A stretch of 64,000 nt of DNA from Myxococcales bacterium. GTDB lineage: Bacteria > Myxococcota_A > Polyangia > Polyangiales > Polyangiaceae. The position numbers and the translations under genes were made by a program. Where the stretch lies: assembly GCA_947473045.1 (NCBI GenBank), contig CANJCO010000022.1:1-64000 (forward strand), in the 5' to 3' direction. Positions within the stretch are counted from its first letter, which is position 1. Each line of letters starts with the position of its first letter. This document shows, in pieces, positions 25,676-35,119 of this stretch. The notes under the pieces were generated by a model. That model did no database searches. It had not been told where the DNA came from and saw only the letters and a list, made by a program, of their open reading frames with translations.

Positions 25676-27256
25676 TCAGTTCGTCATCGAAGGGGCGACG
25701 CAGTACTTCGCGAAATCGCCCACGGTCTTTACTTCTTTGTCCTCGGTCTCCTGGGAGCCGGGCGCTTTCGGAATGCCACACGTCCAACCGCATGTGTCTT
25801 CGGGCGCGCACTTCGGCACCGGCGTGAGGTCGCCCTCATGCGCCTTGACCGTCGCGACGTCGGCTTTCTTGCCGTTGTAGTAGTAACCCAGCGCGACCAG
25901 CCTGGGGCCGACCTCGCTCGATGCGAGGAACGGCGCGACCGCGTCTTTTGCGGCCGGCTCGCCCTTCGGCGCGTCCATCTTCTGAATCAGTCCGCCGAAG
26001 TTGATCGGCTCGCTCATGCCCATCTTCGCGCCCGAGCCCGGGGGCAGGTGCTTCATGAACTCCGGGATACCCTTGGTGGTCATGGTCTTGAGCACCAGGG
26101 TTCCGGCCACCCAACGGATCTTCCAGTTCTTCGGGTTCTCGAACAGCGTGTAGAGCTTCGGAACAACCTGCTCTTTGGGCAGTTCGCCGAGCCGATCGAA
26201 CGCCAGTTGGCGGATGGAGTCGGGCGTTGCGTCGTCTTTTGCGACAGCGAAAATCTTGTCGATGTCGCTCGCGTTGTTCTTGTCGATGCGTCCCTCGAGG
26301 GCGGCGATCGAGGCCTTGCGGCGATCTTCGGAGTTCTTCGGGTTGGCGACGTAGGCGGTGCAGAACTCGATGACGGGCCTGCCTCCCAGCCGCTTCATCG
26401 CAGCGAAAATCTTGGTGAGCTCCTGGTCCTGAAACGCGGCGATTTGCTTGCTCAGCTGCTCGGGAGTGACGTTGTTGCCGGCCTTTTTGTTGGCCTCGAT
26501 CACGAGCGGTTTCTGCCTGTCGACCCACGACTGCGCGTCGATTTGCTTCGCGAGCGCGACGAGCTGGGCTGAGCCCCTGGTCTTGGTGTCGGCGTCGCCG
26601 AGATCGGCGATGAGCGTGGCGATGCGATCGACCCTGCTCGACTGCTCGTTAATGAGCTGCGGCAGCCCCTTTACCGCGGGCGCGCCCAGAAAGCGCATCA
26701 TCTGCTCGACGCCGTACGCCTGCGCGTTGTTCTCGATGCGCTCCTCAAACGACGTTTGCGACCACTGAACCAGGGCGGCCTGCACGTCCGCCTTGCTCTT
26801 GTCGTCCTTGATGAGGGGCGGCTCGTGCGACAGCATCGCGAACGCCGCGTCTTTCGAAGAAACCGAAGGGTCGACCGGAATCGTGCCGTCGGCATTTTTC
26901 GGCGGCGGCGGCGCGCTGATCTCTTTGACGAGCTCGGGCATCATGCCGACGACGATTTTCGTCAGCGAAGCCTCGTCGAGCGCGGCGAGCGCGGCGACGA
27001 GGTTGTCGAGGCCGATGCGCTTGCCCGCGCGCGGCTTCATGTGAATGAGCGACAGCGCCGCGTCGGTACGCAGTTGGGTCGAATACTTGTCGTGGGTCAT
27101 GACCGCCACGAGCTTTTCGGGGCCGCGCTCGGTGGTTTCCCACCGGCGGACGTCAGCTTCGCTTACCGCGCAGCCGCTGGAGGACCCGAAAGCTGCTCCG
27201 GCGACCAGCGTGAACGCCGCCGCGCGCAGTGCTCTCAACCGCATCTTCTCGCCCAT
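25676..27256 (-). CDS. HEAT-like repeat lipoprotein
   Basis: 526 residues from the ATG at 27256 (AGAGGG upstream); an ATG at 27244 is possible. The N-terminus MRLRALRAAAFTLVAGAAFG ends in the lipobox-like SSGC. The rest is mostly alpha-helical with repeated ~40-residue helical pairs (for example VEQMMRFLGAPAVKGLPQLI, DATPDSIRQLAFDRLGELP, VVPKLYTLFENPKNWKIRW), suggestive of HEAT/armadillo-like repeats. Probable envelope scaffold lipoprotein of unknown function. Divergent from ftsK across 239 bp. Confidence 0.78.
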   Translation of the reverse strand: MGEKMRLRALRAAAFTLVAGAAFGSSSGCAVSEADVRRWETTERGPEKLVAVMTHDKYSTQLRTDAALSLIHMKPRAGKRIGLDNLVAALAALDEASLTKIVVGMMPELVKEISAPPPPKNADGTIPVDPSVSSKDAAFAMLSHEPPLIKDDKSKADVQAALVQWSQTSFEERIENNAQAYGVEQMMRFLGAPAVKGLPQLINEQSSRVDRIATLIADLGDADTKTRGSAQLVALAKQIDAQSWVDRQKPLVIEANKKAGNNVTPEQLSKQIAAFQDQELTKIFAAMKRLGGRPVIEFCTAYVANPKNSEDRRKASIAALEGRIDKNNASDIDKIFAVAKDDATPDSIRQLAFDRLGELPKEQVVPKLYTLFENPKNWKIRWVAGTLVLKTMTTKGIPEFMKHLPPGSGAKMGMSEPINFGGLIQKMDAPKGEPAAKDAVAPFLASSEVGPRLVALGYYYNGKKADVATVKAHEGDLTPVPKCAPEDTCGWTCGIPKAPGSQETEDKEVKTVGDFAKYCVAPSMTN

Positions 27257-27495
27257 GCCTGTCGCCCTCTTTGCGTGCCGAAAACTACTGGTAGTCTGCT
27301 GTCGTCGCCGCGCTGCCAACTCAAGCGCTGCGCCGCCTTGAGTCGCCGCGCTGGACCTCAGAGCCGCGACCCGGAGGGCGATGCTACGCCGCTCTTCGCG
27401 CAATCCCAAGCGTGTTGTCGGGGCATTTTTTCGATGCGCGAACTTGGCCCCGTTCAAGGGAGCCTGATAGGTCTTCAATGTAGGATAAAGTAGGT
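27257..27495. other. divergent intergenic region, HEAT-lipoprotein / ftsK
   Basis: 239 bp between two outward-reading genes, so promoters for both should lie here. A short inverted repeat ACTAC-TG-GTAGT (27284-27295) sits 28 bp from the lipoprotein start. No convincing -35/-10 pair or other coding sequence was found. Confidence 0.4.
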
Positions 27496-30150
27496 ATGGC
27501 AATCCCGCTCTTCGCACCACGCCGCGCTACGCTCGAGCCCAGGCCCGCCAACGCGCGCGGTCCTGCCATCGTCGGAGCCCGGGCTGCTGTACACGCTCGC
27601 GGAAGGGAGGTGGCCGCGCTGGGGCTGTGGTCGCTGGCGCTCTTCGCCACGCTGGCGCTCCTTTCGTACCGTACCGACGTGCACGGAGCCGCGATCGGCG
27701 GCAACTGGGTCGGGCCCGTCGGCGCGGCGCTCGCGCAGGCGATCGTGTCGACGCTCGGCGTCGTGGGCTGGTGCATCCCGGTCGAGGCCGCGTTGCTCGG
27801 CGTGCCGTTCGTGCGGGGCAAAGACAGCCTGATCACCCCGCAGCGCGTGGCCGGCGATCTGCTGATTGCGCTCATTGCTACGGCGCTCGTTCAAGTCGCC
27901 TGGCCCGGGGCGACGGCGTTCGGCGCGAGCGCTGCGAGCGGCGCCGTTGGAGAGCTGTTCGGCGAGCTGATGCGCTCGCTGTTTTCGACCATTGGCTCGT
28001 TCCTCGTCGGCTTTTCGCTGCTCGGGCTGATCTTGATCGCGCGGGCTACGTTTTCGTTCATCGCGCTCATGCACGCAGTTGGCCGACTGAGCCAGCGCAG
28101 CGCTGAGGGAACGGCCAAAGGGGCCAGGACCGCGTTCGACGCGTGGAAGACGGCGCGCACGATCGAGCACGACAAGCGGGAGCTCGAGCGCGTTCAGAGT
28201 CTGCCTCCGATTGTTCGCGCCGACGACATGGCGTCGATCGCGCTCGCGTGCGGCGACGACGAGGGCGCGCGCACTTCGGACAACCCGGAGCCGGCGCTGC
28301 TGACCGCGCCCGACACGATCGACATCGACGAGGCCTGTACCGCAGCGCTCACCCGCGAAGCTCCGGAAGAGAAGCCGCTGAAGCGCCGCCGTCCGAAGCG
28401 GGCGACCGTTGACGCCGATCTCGCGCCGCCGCCGCCGCCGGAGTCCGAGCAGGACGCGGAGCCCGAGCCCGACGCCACGGAGGCAGACCTCGCCCCTGAA
28501 GCGGAGGAGTCTGCGCCCGAGCCAAAGGCCAAGCGCGTCCGCCCCGCCAAAGAGAAGTTGCCGGTCGTGGAAATCGTCGATACGAGCGCGGCGCTCGAGA
28601 AGGAGCTCCCGGTCGCGCGTCCCACCCGCATGCGCAGCGGTTTCGTGCTCCCGAGCCTCGACTTCCTCGTGCCCGCCGGCCCCGAAGCCACGGTCGCGAT
28701 CGATGAAGAGCTGCTGCGAAAAAACGCCGAATTGCTGGTAAAGACGCTCGCCGACTACGGCGTGACCGGCAAGGTCGAGGCCGTGCTGCCCGGGCCGACG
28801 GTCACCACGTACGAGGTGTCCACTGCGTCGGGTACGAAGGTGAGCAAGGTCGCGGGACTCGCCGACGATCTCGCGCTCGCCATGGCTCGAAAGGTGCGCA
28901 TCGTCGCGCCAATCCCGGGCAAAAACCGCATCGGTTTCGAGCTCCCGAACGAAAAGCGAATCCCGGTCAATCTGCGCGACCTGGTCGAAGACGGCCGATT
29001 TCAAGCGCTCACCGTGCCGCTGCCGGTGGTGCTCGGGCGCGATATTCAGGGACACCCCGTCTACGCCGACCTCGCCGCGATGCCGCACGTCATCGTCGCG
29101 GGAGCGACCGGCGCGGGCAAGAGCGTTGGCCTGAACGTGATGCTCACGTCGCTGCTCTACCGCCGCTCGCCTCAAGAGCTGCGCTTGCTGATGATCGATC
29201 CAAAGGTGGTCGAGCTTGCGCCGTTCGACCGCATTCCGCACATGCTGCTGCCGGTTGTCACCGATATGAAGCAGGCCGCCACCGCGCTCAAGTGGGCCGT
29301 CGATGAAATGGAGCGCCGCTACCAGTTGTTCGCCGACGCTGGCACCAAAAACGTTGGCACCTACAACAACTGGGTCGAACGCGTCTGCCGCGGCGAAGTA
29401 AAAAATCCGTTTCCGAAGCGCGTGATCGGCAAGGACCACAACGGCTTTTCGGATGACGTCAAGCCGGGCGAGGGAGAAGAGGGGGAGGCGCCGCTTCCCG
29501 AGAAAATGCCCTTCATCGTCATTGTGGTCGACGAGTTTGCCGACCTGATGATGCAGCAGGGCAAAGAGGTCGAGACCGCCGTGGCACGCCTGGCGCAGAA
29601 GGCCAGAGCCGCCGGCATGCATGTCATCCTCGCGACGCAGAGGCCGAGCGTCGACGTGATCACCGGCATGATCAAGGCGAATTTCCCGACCCGAATTGCG
29701 TTCCGAGTCGCGCAGAAAGTCGACAGCCGCACCATCCTCGACGAGCAGGGCGCCGAGCACCTTCTCGGGCGCGGAGACATGCTCATCAAGCTTAACGGCA
29801 CCAACGACACCAAGCGTGTGCAGTGCCCGATGGTGAGCGAGGAAGAAGTGCAGGCCGTGACTGACCACCTGCGCGCTCAGGGCGAGCCCGTTTACGACGA
29901 AAACATCCTGAAGCCGCGCGACGAAGATGGCGGGGATGACGACGACGCCGAGATGGACAAAGACTCCATGTACGACGAGGCCGTTCGTATCGTCGCCGAG
30001 ACGCGCCGCTGCTCGACCTCGTGGCTGCAGCGAAAGCTTGGGCTCGGCTACAATCGCGCCGCGCGCATCGTCGAGATGATGGAGCGCCAGGGCGTGGTCG
30101 GGCCTGCAAACGGGTCGAAGGACCGAGAGGTGCTCGTCAGCACTTTTTGA
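27496..30150 (+). CDS. ftsK: DNA translocase FtsK/SpoIIIE
   Basis: ATP-driven double-strand DNA pump at the division septum that clears the chromosome terminus. 884 residues, ATG at 27496. About four N-terminal membrane helices (residues ~40-205), an acidic/Pro-rich linker (~240-380), then the alpha/beta motor with Walker A GATGAGKS (~535), Walker B IVIVVDEFADLMM (~675) and the QRPSVDVITG segment, and a C-terminal winged-helix gamma domain (~820-884, EAVRIVAETRRCSTSWLQRK) for recognising KOPS-like sequences. All key motifs are intact, with a short acidic insertion (~650) in the motor. Confidence 0.95.
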   Translation: MAIPLFAPRRATLEPRPANARGPAIVGARAAVHARGREVAALGLWSLALFATLALLSYRTDVHGAAIGGNWVGPVGAALAQAIVSTLGVVGWCIPVEAALLGVPFVRGKDSLITPQRVAGDLLIALIATALVQVAWPGATAFGASAASGAVGELFGELMRSLFSTIGSFLVGFSLLGLILIARATFSFIALMHAVGRLSQRSAEGTAKGARTAFDAWKTARTIEHDKRELERVQSLPPIVRADDMASIALACGDDEGARTSDNPEPALLTAPDTIDIDEACTAALTREAPEEKPLKRRRPKRATVDADLAPPPPPESEQDAEPEPDATEADLAPEAEESAPEPKAKRVRPAKEKLPVVEIVDTSAALEKELPVARPTRMRSGFVLPSLDFLVPAGPEATVAIDEELLRKNAELLVKTLADYGVTGKVEAVLPGPTVTTYEVSTASGTKVSKVAGLADDLALAMARKVRIVAPIPGKNRIGFELPNEKRIPVNLRDLVEDGRFQALTVPLPVVLGRDIQGHPVYADLAAMPHVIVAGATGAGKSVGLNVMLTSLLYRRSPQELRLLMIDPKVVELAPFDRIPHMLLPVVTDMKQAATALKWAVDEMERRYQLFADAGTKNVGTYNNWVERVCRGEVKNPFPKRVIGKDHNGFSDDVKPGEGEEGEAPLPEKMPFIVIVVDEFADLMMQQGKEVETAVARLAQKARAAGMHVILATQRPSVDVITGMIKANFPTRIAFRVAQKVDSRTILDEQGAEHLLGRGDMLIKLNGTNDTKRVQCPMVSEEEVQAVTDHLRAQGEPVYDENILKPRDEDGGDDDDAEMDKDSMYDEAVRIVAETRRCSTSWLQRKLGLGYNRAARIVEMMERQGVVGPANGSKDREVLVSTF

Positions 30151-30279
30151 GCGCAGATCCGGCGCCTGTGGAAAAAGTGTGGCGAGGCCACGCAACCTGA
30201 GCGCAACTTGGCCGTTCTCGGGACTCGACGACGAATGAAAAGGGGGTACTATGCCGAATTCGATGTGCGAGGCATCGTG

Positions 30280-30594
30280 ATGACCGTTCGTTCGCGCAGA
30301 TCAGTCGCCGCAGTGGCGAGCGATACCAACCCGCCGAAGTCGAGCGTACGTCGCTCGCCGTCGGCGTCGGGGCCGCTCGAGCTCGAGCCAAACGTTTGTG
30401 ACCGCGTGCGCCTGATCGGCGAGCTGTCCCGACTGATTCACGACTGTGAAGTCCCTGAGGCCATGCGCTCTGCATCGCTCGAGCTGATCGGCTACCTCGC
30501 CCGGCGCTTCCCCGGTGAGGCCGCGCATCATGTCGGCGTGCCGACGCTGCCCAGCTGCGGGGAGTCCGCCCCGGCGCGTCGTCGTCGCAGCTGA
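30280..30594 (+). CDS. small hypothetical protein
   Basis: 104 residues from the ATG at 30280 (AGG seven bases upstream); ATG 30235 would add 15 residues. A Ser/Arg-rich N-terminus and a predicted helical core (DRVRLIGELSRLIHDCEVPE...SASLELIGYLARRFPG). No domain recognised. It starts 129 bp after ftsK and ends 13 bp before the propeller gene, so it could be the first gene of that unit. Coding status is moderate, based on spacing and lack of a better frame. Confidence 0.5.
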   Translation: MTVRSRRSVAAVASDTNPPKSSVRRSPSASGPLELEPNVCDRVRLIGELSRLIHDCEVPEAMRSASLELIGYLARRFPGEAAHHVGVPTLPSCGESAPARRRRS

Positions 30595-30607
30595 GCGGGT
30601 CGCGCCG

Positions 30608-31870
30608 GTGGTGACCTCTCGGCGCGGCTGGCAACACGCACGGTTCGCTCCCCTCGCGGCGCTCGCGGCCCTGGCGGCCGCCGTTGCCTTTCGGAGCCCG
30701 CGCCACACCGACAAGCCGGATGCGCAGCCCCCAGCGGCGGTCATCGGAGGCGCCCCCCGCGCTGCGGCCGCGGGCTCCATTGCGTCGTCGGGGGGCTCCG
30801 ACCTCGCGGCGGGTGAGGGCGCGGCCCGCATGTTTCACGGAGACTCCGCACACGTTCACCGCGCGCGTGCTCGCGGCCCCGTCGCGGCAACGCTCGCCTG
30901 GTCGCGGAGCGTGGGCGGTCCGGTCGCTGCGCAAGTCGTCGCCTCGCCCGATGAGCAGACGCTCTACGTCGCGTCGCTCGCGGGTGAACTGCTGGCGCTC
31001 GCTCGCAACGGTGACGTTCGCTGGCGGGTCGCCCTGGGCGATCGCGCCTACGGAACGCCGCTCGTCGGGGGGGATGGCACCGTGTTCGTTGGGAGCGACG
31101 CGAAGCGGCTGTTCGCGATTTCGCCCGCGGGCGCCGTGAAGTGGCGGCTCGAGGTCGACGGCGAGTGCGACACGAGCCCCACCTTCGACGCCGCCGGGCG
31201 CGTTGTGTTCGCGGCTGGCCGAAGCGTCTACGCAGTCGACGTCTCAGGTCGCGTCGCGTGGCGGTACCGAGCGGGCGGAAAGGTGTTCTCATCGCCCGCT
31301 ATTTTGCCCTCGGGTGCGGCGGTGTTCGGCGCGCAGGATGGCCGCGTTTGCGCGATCGACTCCGCGGGAAAACCTGTATTTTGCACCGAGTTGGGCGCGG
31401 ACGTCGACGCCTCGCCCGTGGTGGCTTCCGACGCGATTTATGTCGGAACCGACCGCGGCGACGTGGTGCGCCTCGACCCCGCCGGCGCCGTGGCGTGGCG
31501 CACGGCTGTAGGAGGTTTCGTGCGCGGAGGCTTGTCGCTCGCCCGCAGCGGCGACGTGCTTGCGGGCGTCTACGGTCCGGCTCCGCGGGTCGTGCGCGTC
31601 TCCCCCGCTGGCCTCGTCGTCGGATCGTTTTCCGTGAGCGGGACCGGCGCCCCGGAGTTCGGCGTTCACGGCGCTCCGCTCGAGGACGCCGCGCACACCC
31701 TTTATTTCGGAGCGCAGGACGATACGCTCTACGCGGTAGGTGCAGGGGGAGCACTGCTCTTTCGCTTTGCCACGGGAGGCGACATCGACGCTCCCGCAAC
31801 CTTGCTCTCCGACGGCTCGCTCGTGTTCGCGTCCGAAGACGGAAGCGTGTACAATCTCGCCATTCGATGA
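30608..31870 (+). CDS. PQQ-like beta-propeller repeat protein, membrane-anchored or exported
   Basis: 420 residues, GTG start (30608 or 30611). One N-terminal hydrophobic segment (FAPLAALAALAAAVAF) acts as anchor or signal. The remainder is a series of PQQ-like blades, each with a G-x-(V/L)-x-W-R type strand: GDVRWRVALG, GAVKWRLEVDG, GRVAWRYRAGG, GAVAWRTAVGG. This gives a seven- to eight-bladed propeller. Such folds are either PQQ dehydrogenases or BamB-like scaffolds; the Ca/PQQ ligands are not evident, so a scaffold or sensor role is more likely. The stop overlaps the next start (ATGA). Confidence 0.8.
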   Translation: MVTSRRGWQHARFAPLAALAALAAAVAFRSPRHTDKPDAQPPAAVIGGAPRAAAAGSIASSGGSDLAAGEGAARMFHGDSAHVHRARARGPVAATLAWSRSVGGPVAAQVVASPDEQTLYVASLAGELLALARNGDVRWRVALGDRAYGTPLVGGDGTVFVGSDAKRLFAISPAGAVKWRLEVDGECDTSPTFDAAGRVVFAAGRSVYAVDVSGRVAWRYRAGGKVFSSPAILPSGAAVFGAQDGRVCAIDSAGKPVFCTELGADVDASPVVASDAIYVGTDRGDVVRLDPAGAVAWRTAVGGFVRGGLSLARSGDVLAGVYGPAPRVVRVSPAGLVVGSFSVSGTGAPEFGVHGAPLEDAAHTLYFGAQDDTLYAVGAGGALLFRFATGGDIDAPATLLSDGSLVFASEDGSVYNLAIR

Positions 31871-33141
31871 TCGACGTGCCCGGACCTCGTCCTTCCGACT
31901 CGGAAGAAATTGCCGCCGCGCTTCGGGCTGCGCGAACGCTGTGGGCGTGCGATGAGCGGGCCGCTGCGATCGGTTGGGTTCGTCGCGCATCGAAGGCTGC
32001 GACCGACGCGAGCGACGCCGACCGTGCGCTTGAGCTCGAGGCGATCGCCGATGATCTCGCGCGCGCTCTGGCCGAGTGGTTGCAAAACGCCCCCGCCGAC
32101 GATCCGTCGGGCGCGAGCCTCGATGAATCGAGCGCGTCGCTGATCAGCATCGACATCGAAGCATTGATTGAACACTCCGCTGCCGGCATCGACGCCGGTT
32201 CGTTCGACGACGTTCCGACCGCTGTGCGGTCGGGCGGAGCCGCAAAGCCGCTGCGACGCGCGGCAGGCGCGAGGGCGCCGCTCGTCGTTCGGCGCGAGCC
32301 GGTCCGTGTTGTCGACAAGGAAATCGTCGACCCGCACGGCGTCGATCCCGAAGATGAGACCGTCACGCTGGTTCGCGCCCGAGGCGCAGGGGCCGCGAGC
32401 GGGCTCGTGGTCGCCGATCTCGATGGCATCGAAGCGCTCGCCGACTTGCCTGACGACGCCCGTGAACGGCTCGCGCGCGAAGCAACAGTGACGCTGCTGT
32501 CGCCGGGAGAGCAGGCGCCCGCGTTTTCGCTGGCGGTCGTGCTACGCGGCGAAGTCGAGCTGCTGGGAGCCGAGTGCAACGTGCCGGCGGATCGCGTTGG
32601 CGCCGGTCAGGTCGTCAAGGTGGCGGGATCGCTGGCCGAGGTCGTGGGGCTCCGATTGGTCGCCACCGCTGAGTCCGCGCGCGTAGCGACCTGGGCAAGC
32701 GCCGCAGTCGACCCGGTCCTTGCGTCGTGCCCGTGGGTCGACGATGAGCTTCGCGCTCACGCTGACCGAAACGCGTCGCTCATCGCCTTGACGCTCGGGC
32801 CGCTGGGGGCGGGCCTCGAGCCGGAGGTCAGGGCGGAGCTCGTCGTGCATCTCGGCGTGCGTTTGCTCGTCGCTGGGGAGGCCGTCTTCGAGCGCGCTGC
32901 GCCAGTCACCCAGCTCGTGATTGTGGGGCAGGGCGTCATCGAGCTTCTTGACGCTGACGGCGTCGTCGCGACGAGCGCTCGCGCGGGCGCGCTCGTCTTC
33001 TCCCCTGAGCTCATGTCGGCCGACGATGCGCCGGCGACGGCGCGTGCAGGCGCCGGCGGTGCGCTCGTGCTCGTCGGCGACCGCGCTGAAATCCGCGGCC
33101 TGGTCATCCGCCATCCGTCGCTCGGCACGCTGCTCGTCTAG
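31867..33141 (+). CDS. cytoplasmic protein with degenerate cyclic-nucleotide-binding-like domains
   Basis: 424 residues from the ATG at 31867, which overlaps the propeller stop. The N-terminal ~85 residues are helical. The second half (about 190-424) shows two beta-roll-like repeats (TVTLLSPGEQAPAFSLAVVLRGEVELLG...; VRLLVAGEAVFERAAPVTQLVIVGQGVIELLD...) matching the cNMP-BD pattern G-x-x-(A/V)-F-x-x-G...V-x-x-G-x-(V/I)-E-L. The phosphate-binding cassette (FGE...RAA) is not recognisable, so nucleotide binding is doubtful. Its TAG stop lies in the CTAG end of repeat copy 2. Confidence 0.68.
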   Translation: MIDVPGPRPSDSEEIAAALRAARTLWACDERAAAIGWVRRASKAATDASDADRALELEAIADDLARALAEWLQNAPADDPSGASLDESSASLISIDIEALIEHSAAGIDAGSFDDVPTAVRSGGAAKPLRRAAGARAPLVVRREPVRVVDKEIVDPHGVDPEDETVTLVRARGAGAASGLVVADLDGIEALADLPDDARERLAREATVTLLSPGEQAPAFSLAVVLRGEVELLGAECNVPADRVGAGQVVKVAGSLAEVVGLRLVATAESARVATWASAAVDPVLASCPWVDDELRAHADRNASLIALTLGPLGAGLEPEVRAELVVHLGVRLLVAGEAVFERAAPVTQLVIVGQGVIELLDADGVVATSARAGALVFSPELMSADDAPATARAGAGGALVLVGDRAEIRGLVIRHPSLGTLLV

Positions 33142-33289
33142 CAGGCCGTTGAAGCCGCGGCCTGCTAGCCGTTCATCTCGGGGAGGCATGCACCTCCCCG
33201 CCCCGAAGAACGCGGTTTCTCGCGGGTCCCCACCCCACGCGATTGGCTTCGCCAATCCCTGGCAGGGTGTTTTTCGACCGCCCTGCTGG
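33138..33289 (-). repeat. hairpin-rich 152-bp dispersed repeat, copy 2 (inverted)
   Basis: Inverted relative to copies 1 and 3 and the same 152-bp length as copy 3. The terminal hairpin end (TAGCAGGCCG...CGGCCTGCTA, 33139-33167) faces the upstream gene and its TAG is that gene's stop codon. The internal hairpins GGGGAGG/CCTCCCC and ATTGGCGAAGCCAAT are kept, the first with a wobble change (T-A to T-G). The distal end reads CTGG instead of CTAG. The 87 bp up to the next gene stop hold nothing else I recognise. Confidence 0.9.
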
Positions 33290-33376
33290 CGGGTGCCGAA
33301 AAGCACGCCGCGCGGCGATGCGGACCGCAGGCCATGTCGCCGCGGTCCGTGACCCACGAGCAGGTACCCCCGCACG

Positions 33377-34060
33377 TCAGGGGGCGGCGGTCTCCGCCGG
33401 CGCGGTCTTTTCGACCTCGTCGGGTCGTACCTCCCAGCGCAGCTCTTCGTTGCCCTGCGGCCCTGCAAAGCGCAGCCCAAACCAGCGGGATTGCGCTGCG
33501 ATCGTCGGGCGGCCGTCCGCGCTCGTCGCGGGGAACGCCACGCGAAACGCCTGGCGCCACACGGTCGTGTAGGGAAAATATCGCGTCTCGAGCGGGCCGG
33601 GCTTGATGCGCGCGAGCTGCGTCGGGGCGGTTTCGTTACCCTTGTCGTCGATAAGACGCACCACCCAGGAGCTTTCCGGCTTGGTTAGGTCGCTCCATCG
33701 CCATTTCGTTCCGTAGAGCGCGACGTAAAATTCATGCACGTTTTCGCTCTCGGCCAGCGTTCGGCTGAGCAACTCGCGGCGCTGGGTCGTCGTGAGCCGG
33801 TAGTCATGCGCGTAGCGAACGACGTAGGCCCAGCGAAAGTCCCACGATTCGTAAGTCGCGGTGACGTTGAGGAGCTGGTCGAGCTCGGCCGCCTGCACGA
33901 GCCCCTGCTCGCGCGTCCACCGCTGAAGCACTTGCGGATAGTCGTCGGCTACGTACTCGCGGGCGCCCCTCGCGATCGAGACCGTCGCAGGAGCGCACGC
34001 GGAAGCCGCGAGCAGAATCAGCAACAGCGAGGGCAGGCGCACCGCGGCACTGTGCCACAT
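33377..34060 (-). CDS. putative lipoprotein
   Basis: 227 residues from the ATG at 34060. Signal peptide MWHSAAVRLPSLLLILLAASAC with the lipobox-like region ending in SAC. The mature part is hydrophilic with an even mix of helix and strand, conserved-looking aromatic patches (ATYESWDFRWAYVVRYAHDY; FYVALYGTKWRW) and a short acidic C-terminus. No known domain. The gene starts 32 bp after moxR on the same strand, suggesting one transcript. Confidence 0.75.
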   Translation of the reverse strand: MWHSAAVRLPSLLLILLAASACAPATVSIARGAREYVADDYPQVLQRWTREQGLVQAAELDQLLNVTATYESWDFRWAYVVRYAHDYRLTTTQRRELLSRTLAESENVHEFYVALYGTKWRWSDLTKPESSWVVRLIDDKGNETAPTQLARIKPGPLETRYFPYTTVWRQAFRVAFPATSADGRPTIAAQSRWFGLRFAGPQGNEELRWEVRPDEVEKTAPAETAAP

Positions 34061-34092
34061 CGCTCTGCGCCGGCGTAGCGCGCCGCTTGCGG

Positions 34093-35079
34093 TCAAGGAA
34101 CCTCGACCACCTCGAAGATGCGGCGCACCACCTGCTCCGCGGTCACTTCTTCGGCGTCGGCTTCGTAGGTGAGCACGAGCCGATGGCGAAGCACGTCGGG
34201 GCCGATGGCCTTCACGTCTTCGGGCGTCACGTAGCCGCGGTGCCTCAAAAACGCGTGCGCCCGCGCCGCGAGATTGAGCGCGATCGAGGCGCGCGGCGAG
34301 GCGCCGTAGTCGATCAGCGGCGCCAAATCTTTCAGATTGTAACGCGTTGGCTCGCGCGTCGCGAAGACGACATCGACGATGTAGTCCTTCACCTTGTCGT
34401 CGACGTAAATCTGGCTGATCGTCCCCTTGGCGCGCTCGAGCTCTTCGGGAGTGACGACGTGCTCCGCCCGCTGCGGCTCCATCGCGGTCATGCGATCCAT
34501 GATCTTGCGCTCTTCTTCGCGCGTCGGATACCCGACCTTGATCATGAGCATGAAGCGGTCGATCTGCGCTTCGGGCAGCGGATACGTGCCCTCCTGTTCG
34601 ATCGGGTTCTGCGTCGCCATCACGATGAACGGGCGGGGCAGGGGGTAGCTGCGATCGCCGATGGTGACCTGACGCTCGGCCATGGCTTCGAGCAGCGCGC
34701 TCTGCACCTTTGCGGGGGCGCGGTTGATCTCGTCTGCCAGCACGAGGTTCGCGAACACCGGGCCGAGCTTGCTCGAAAACTCGCCCTTCTGCTGGTTGTA
34801 GATAACGGTTCCGATGACGTCGGCGGGGAGCAGATCAGGCGTGAACTGAATGCGCGCGAACTTCGCGCTGATCGCGTCGCAGAGGGTGCGGACGGTCAAG
34901 GTCTTCGCGAGCCCGGGCACGCCTTCGACCAGCACGTGGCCGCCGGTGAGCAGGCCGATCAGGATTCGCTCGACCATGTACGTCTGGCCGACGATGACCT
35001 TGCCCACTTCGTTCATGATTTTGTCGACGAAGGCGCTTTCCTTCGCGACGAGCTCGTTCAATGCGCGAACGTCATACAT
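34093..35079 (-). CDS. MoxR-family AAA+ ATPase
   Basis: 328 residues from the ATG at 35079. Walker A is VEGVPGLAKT rather than the usual GxxGxGK(T/S), typical of MoxR; Walker B LVLADEINRAP; sensor-1 VMATQNPIEQEGTYPLPEAQ; Arg finger/sensor-2 GASPRASIAL. MoxR proteins act as chaperones that activate VWA-domain partners. The usual DUF58 and VWA genes are not next to it: only a lipoprotein follows and a nucleotidyltransferase-like gene precedes. Confidence 0.93.
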   Translation of the reverse strand: MYDVRALNELVAKESAFVDKIMNEVGKVIVGQTYMVERILIGLLTGGHVLVEGVPGLAKTLTVRTLCDAISAKFARIQFTPDLLPADVIGTVIYNQQKGEFSSKLGPVFANLVLADEINRAPAKVQSALLEAMAERQVTIGDRSYPLPRPFIVMATQNPIEQEGTYPLPEAQIDRFMLMIKVGYPTREEERKIMDRMTAMEPQRAEHVVTPEELERAKGTISQIYVDDKVKDYIVDVVFATREPTRYNLKDLAPLIDYGASPRASIALNLAARAHAFLRHRGYVTPEDVKAIGPDVLRHRLVLTYEADAEEVTAEQVVRRIFEVVEVP

Positions 35080-35119
35080 GGTGCACGAGCGCTTAGCACG
35101 GCCTTGCCCTGCGCCGTAA

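Noticed and set aside
27475-30195. 906-residue open frame antisense to ftsK
   Set aside because: It has no recognisable motif and runs through the ftsK motor; typical of third-position GC bias.
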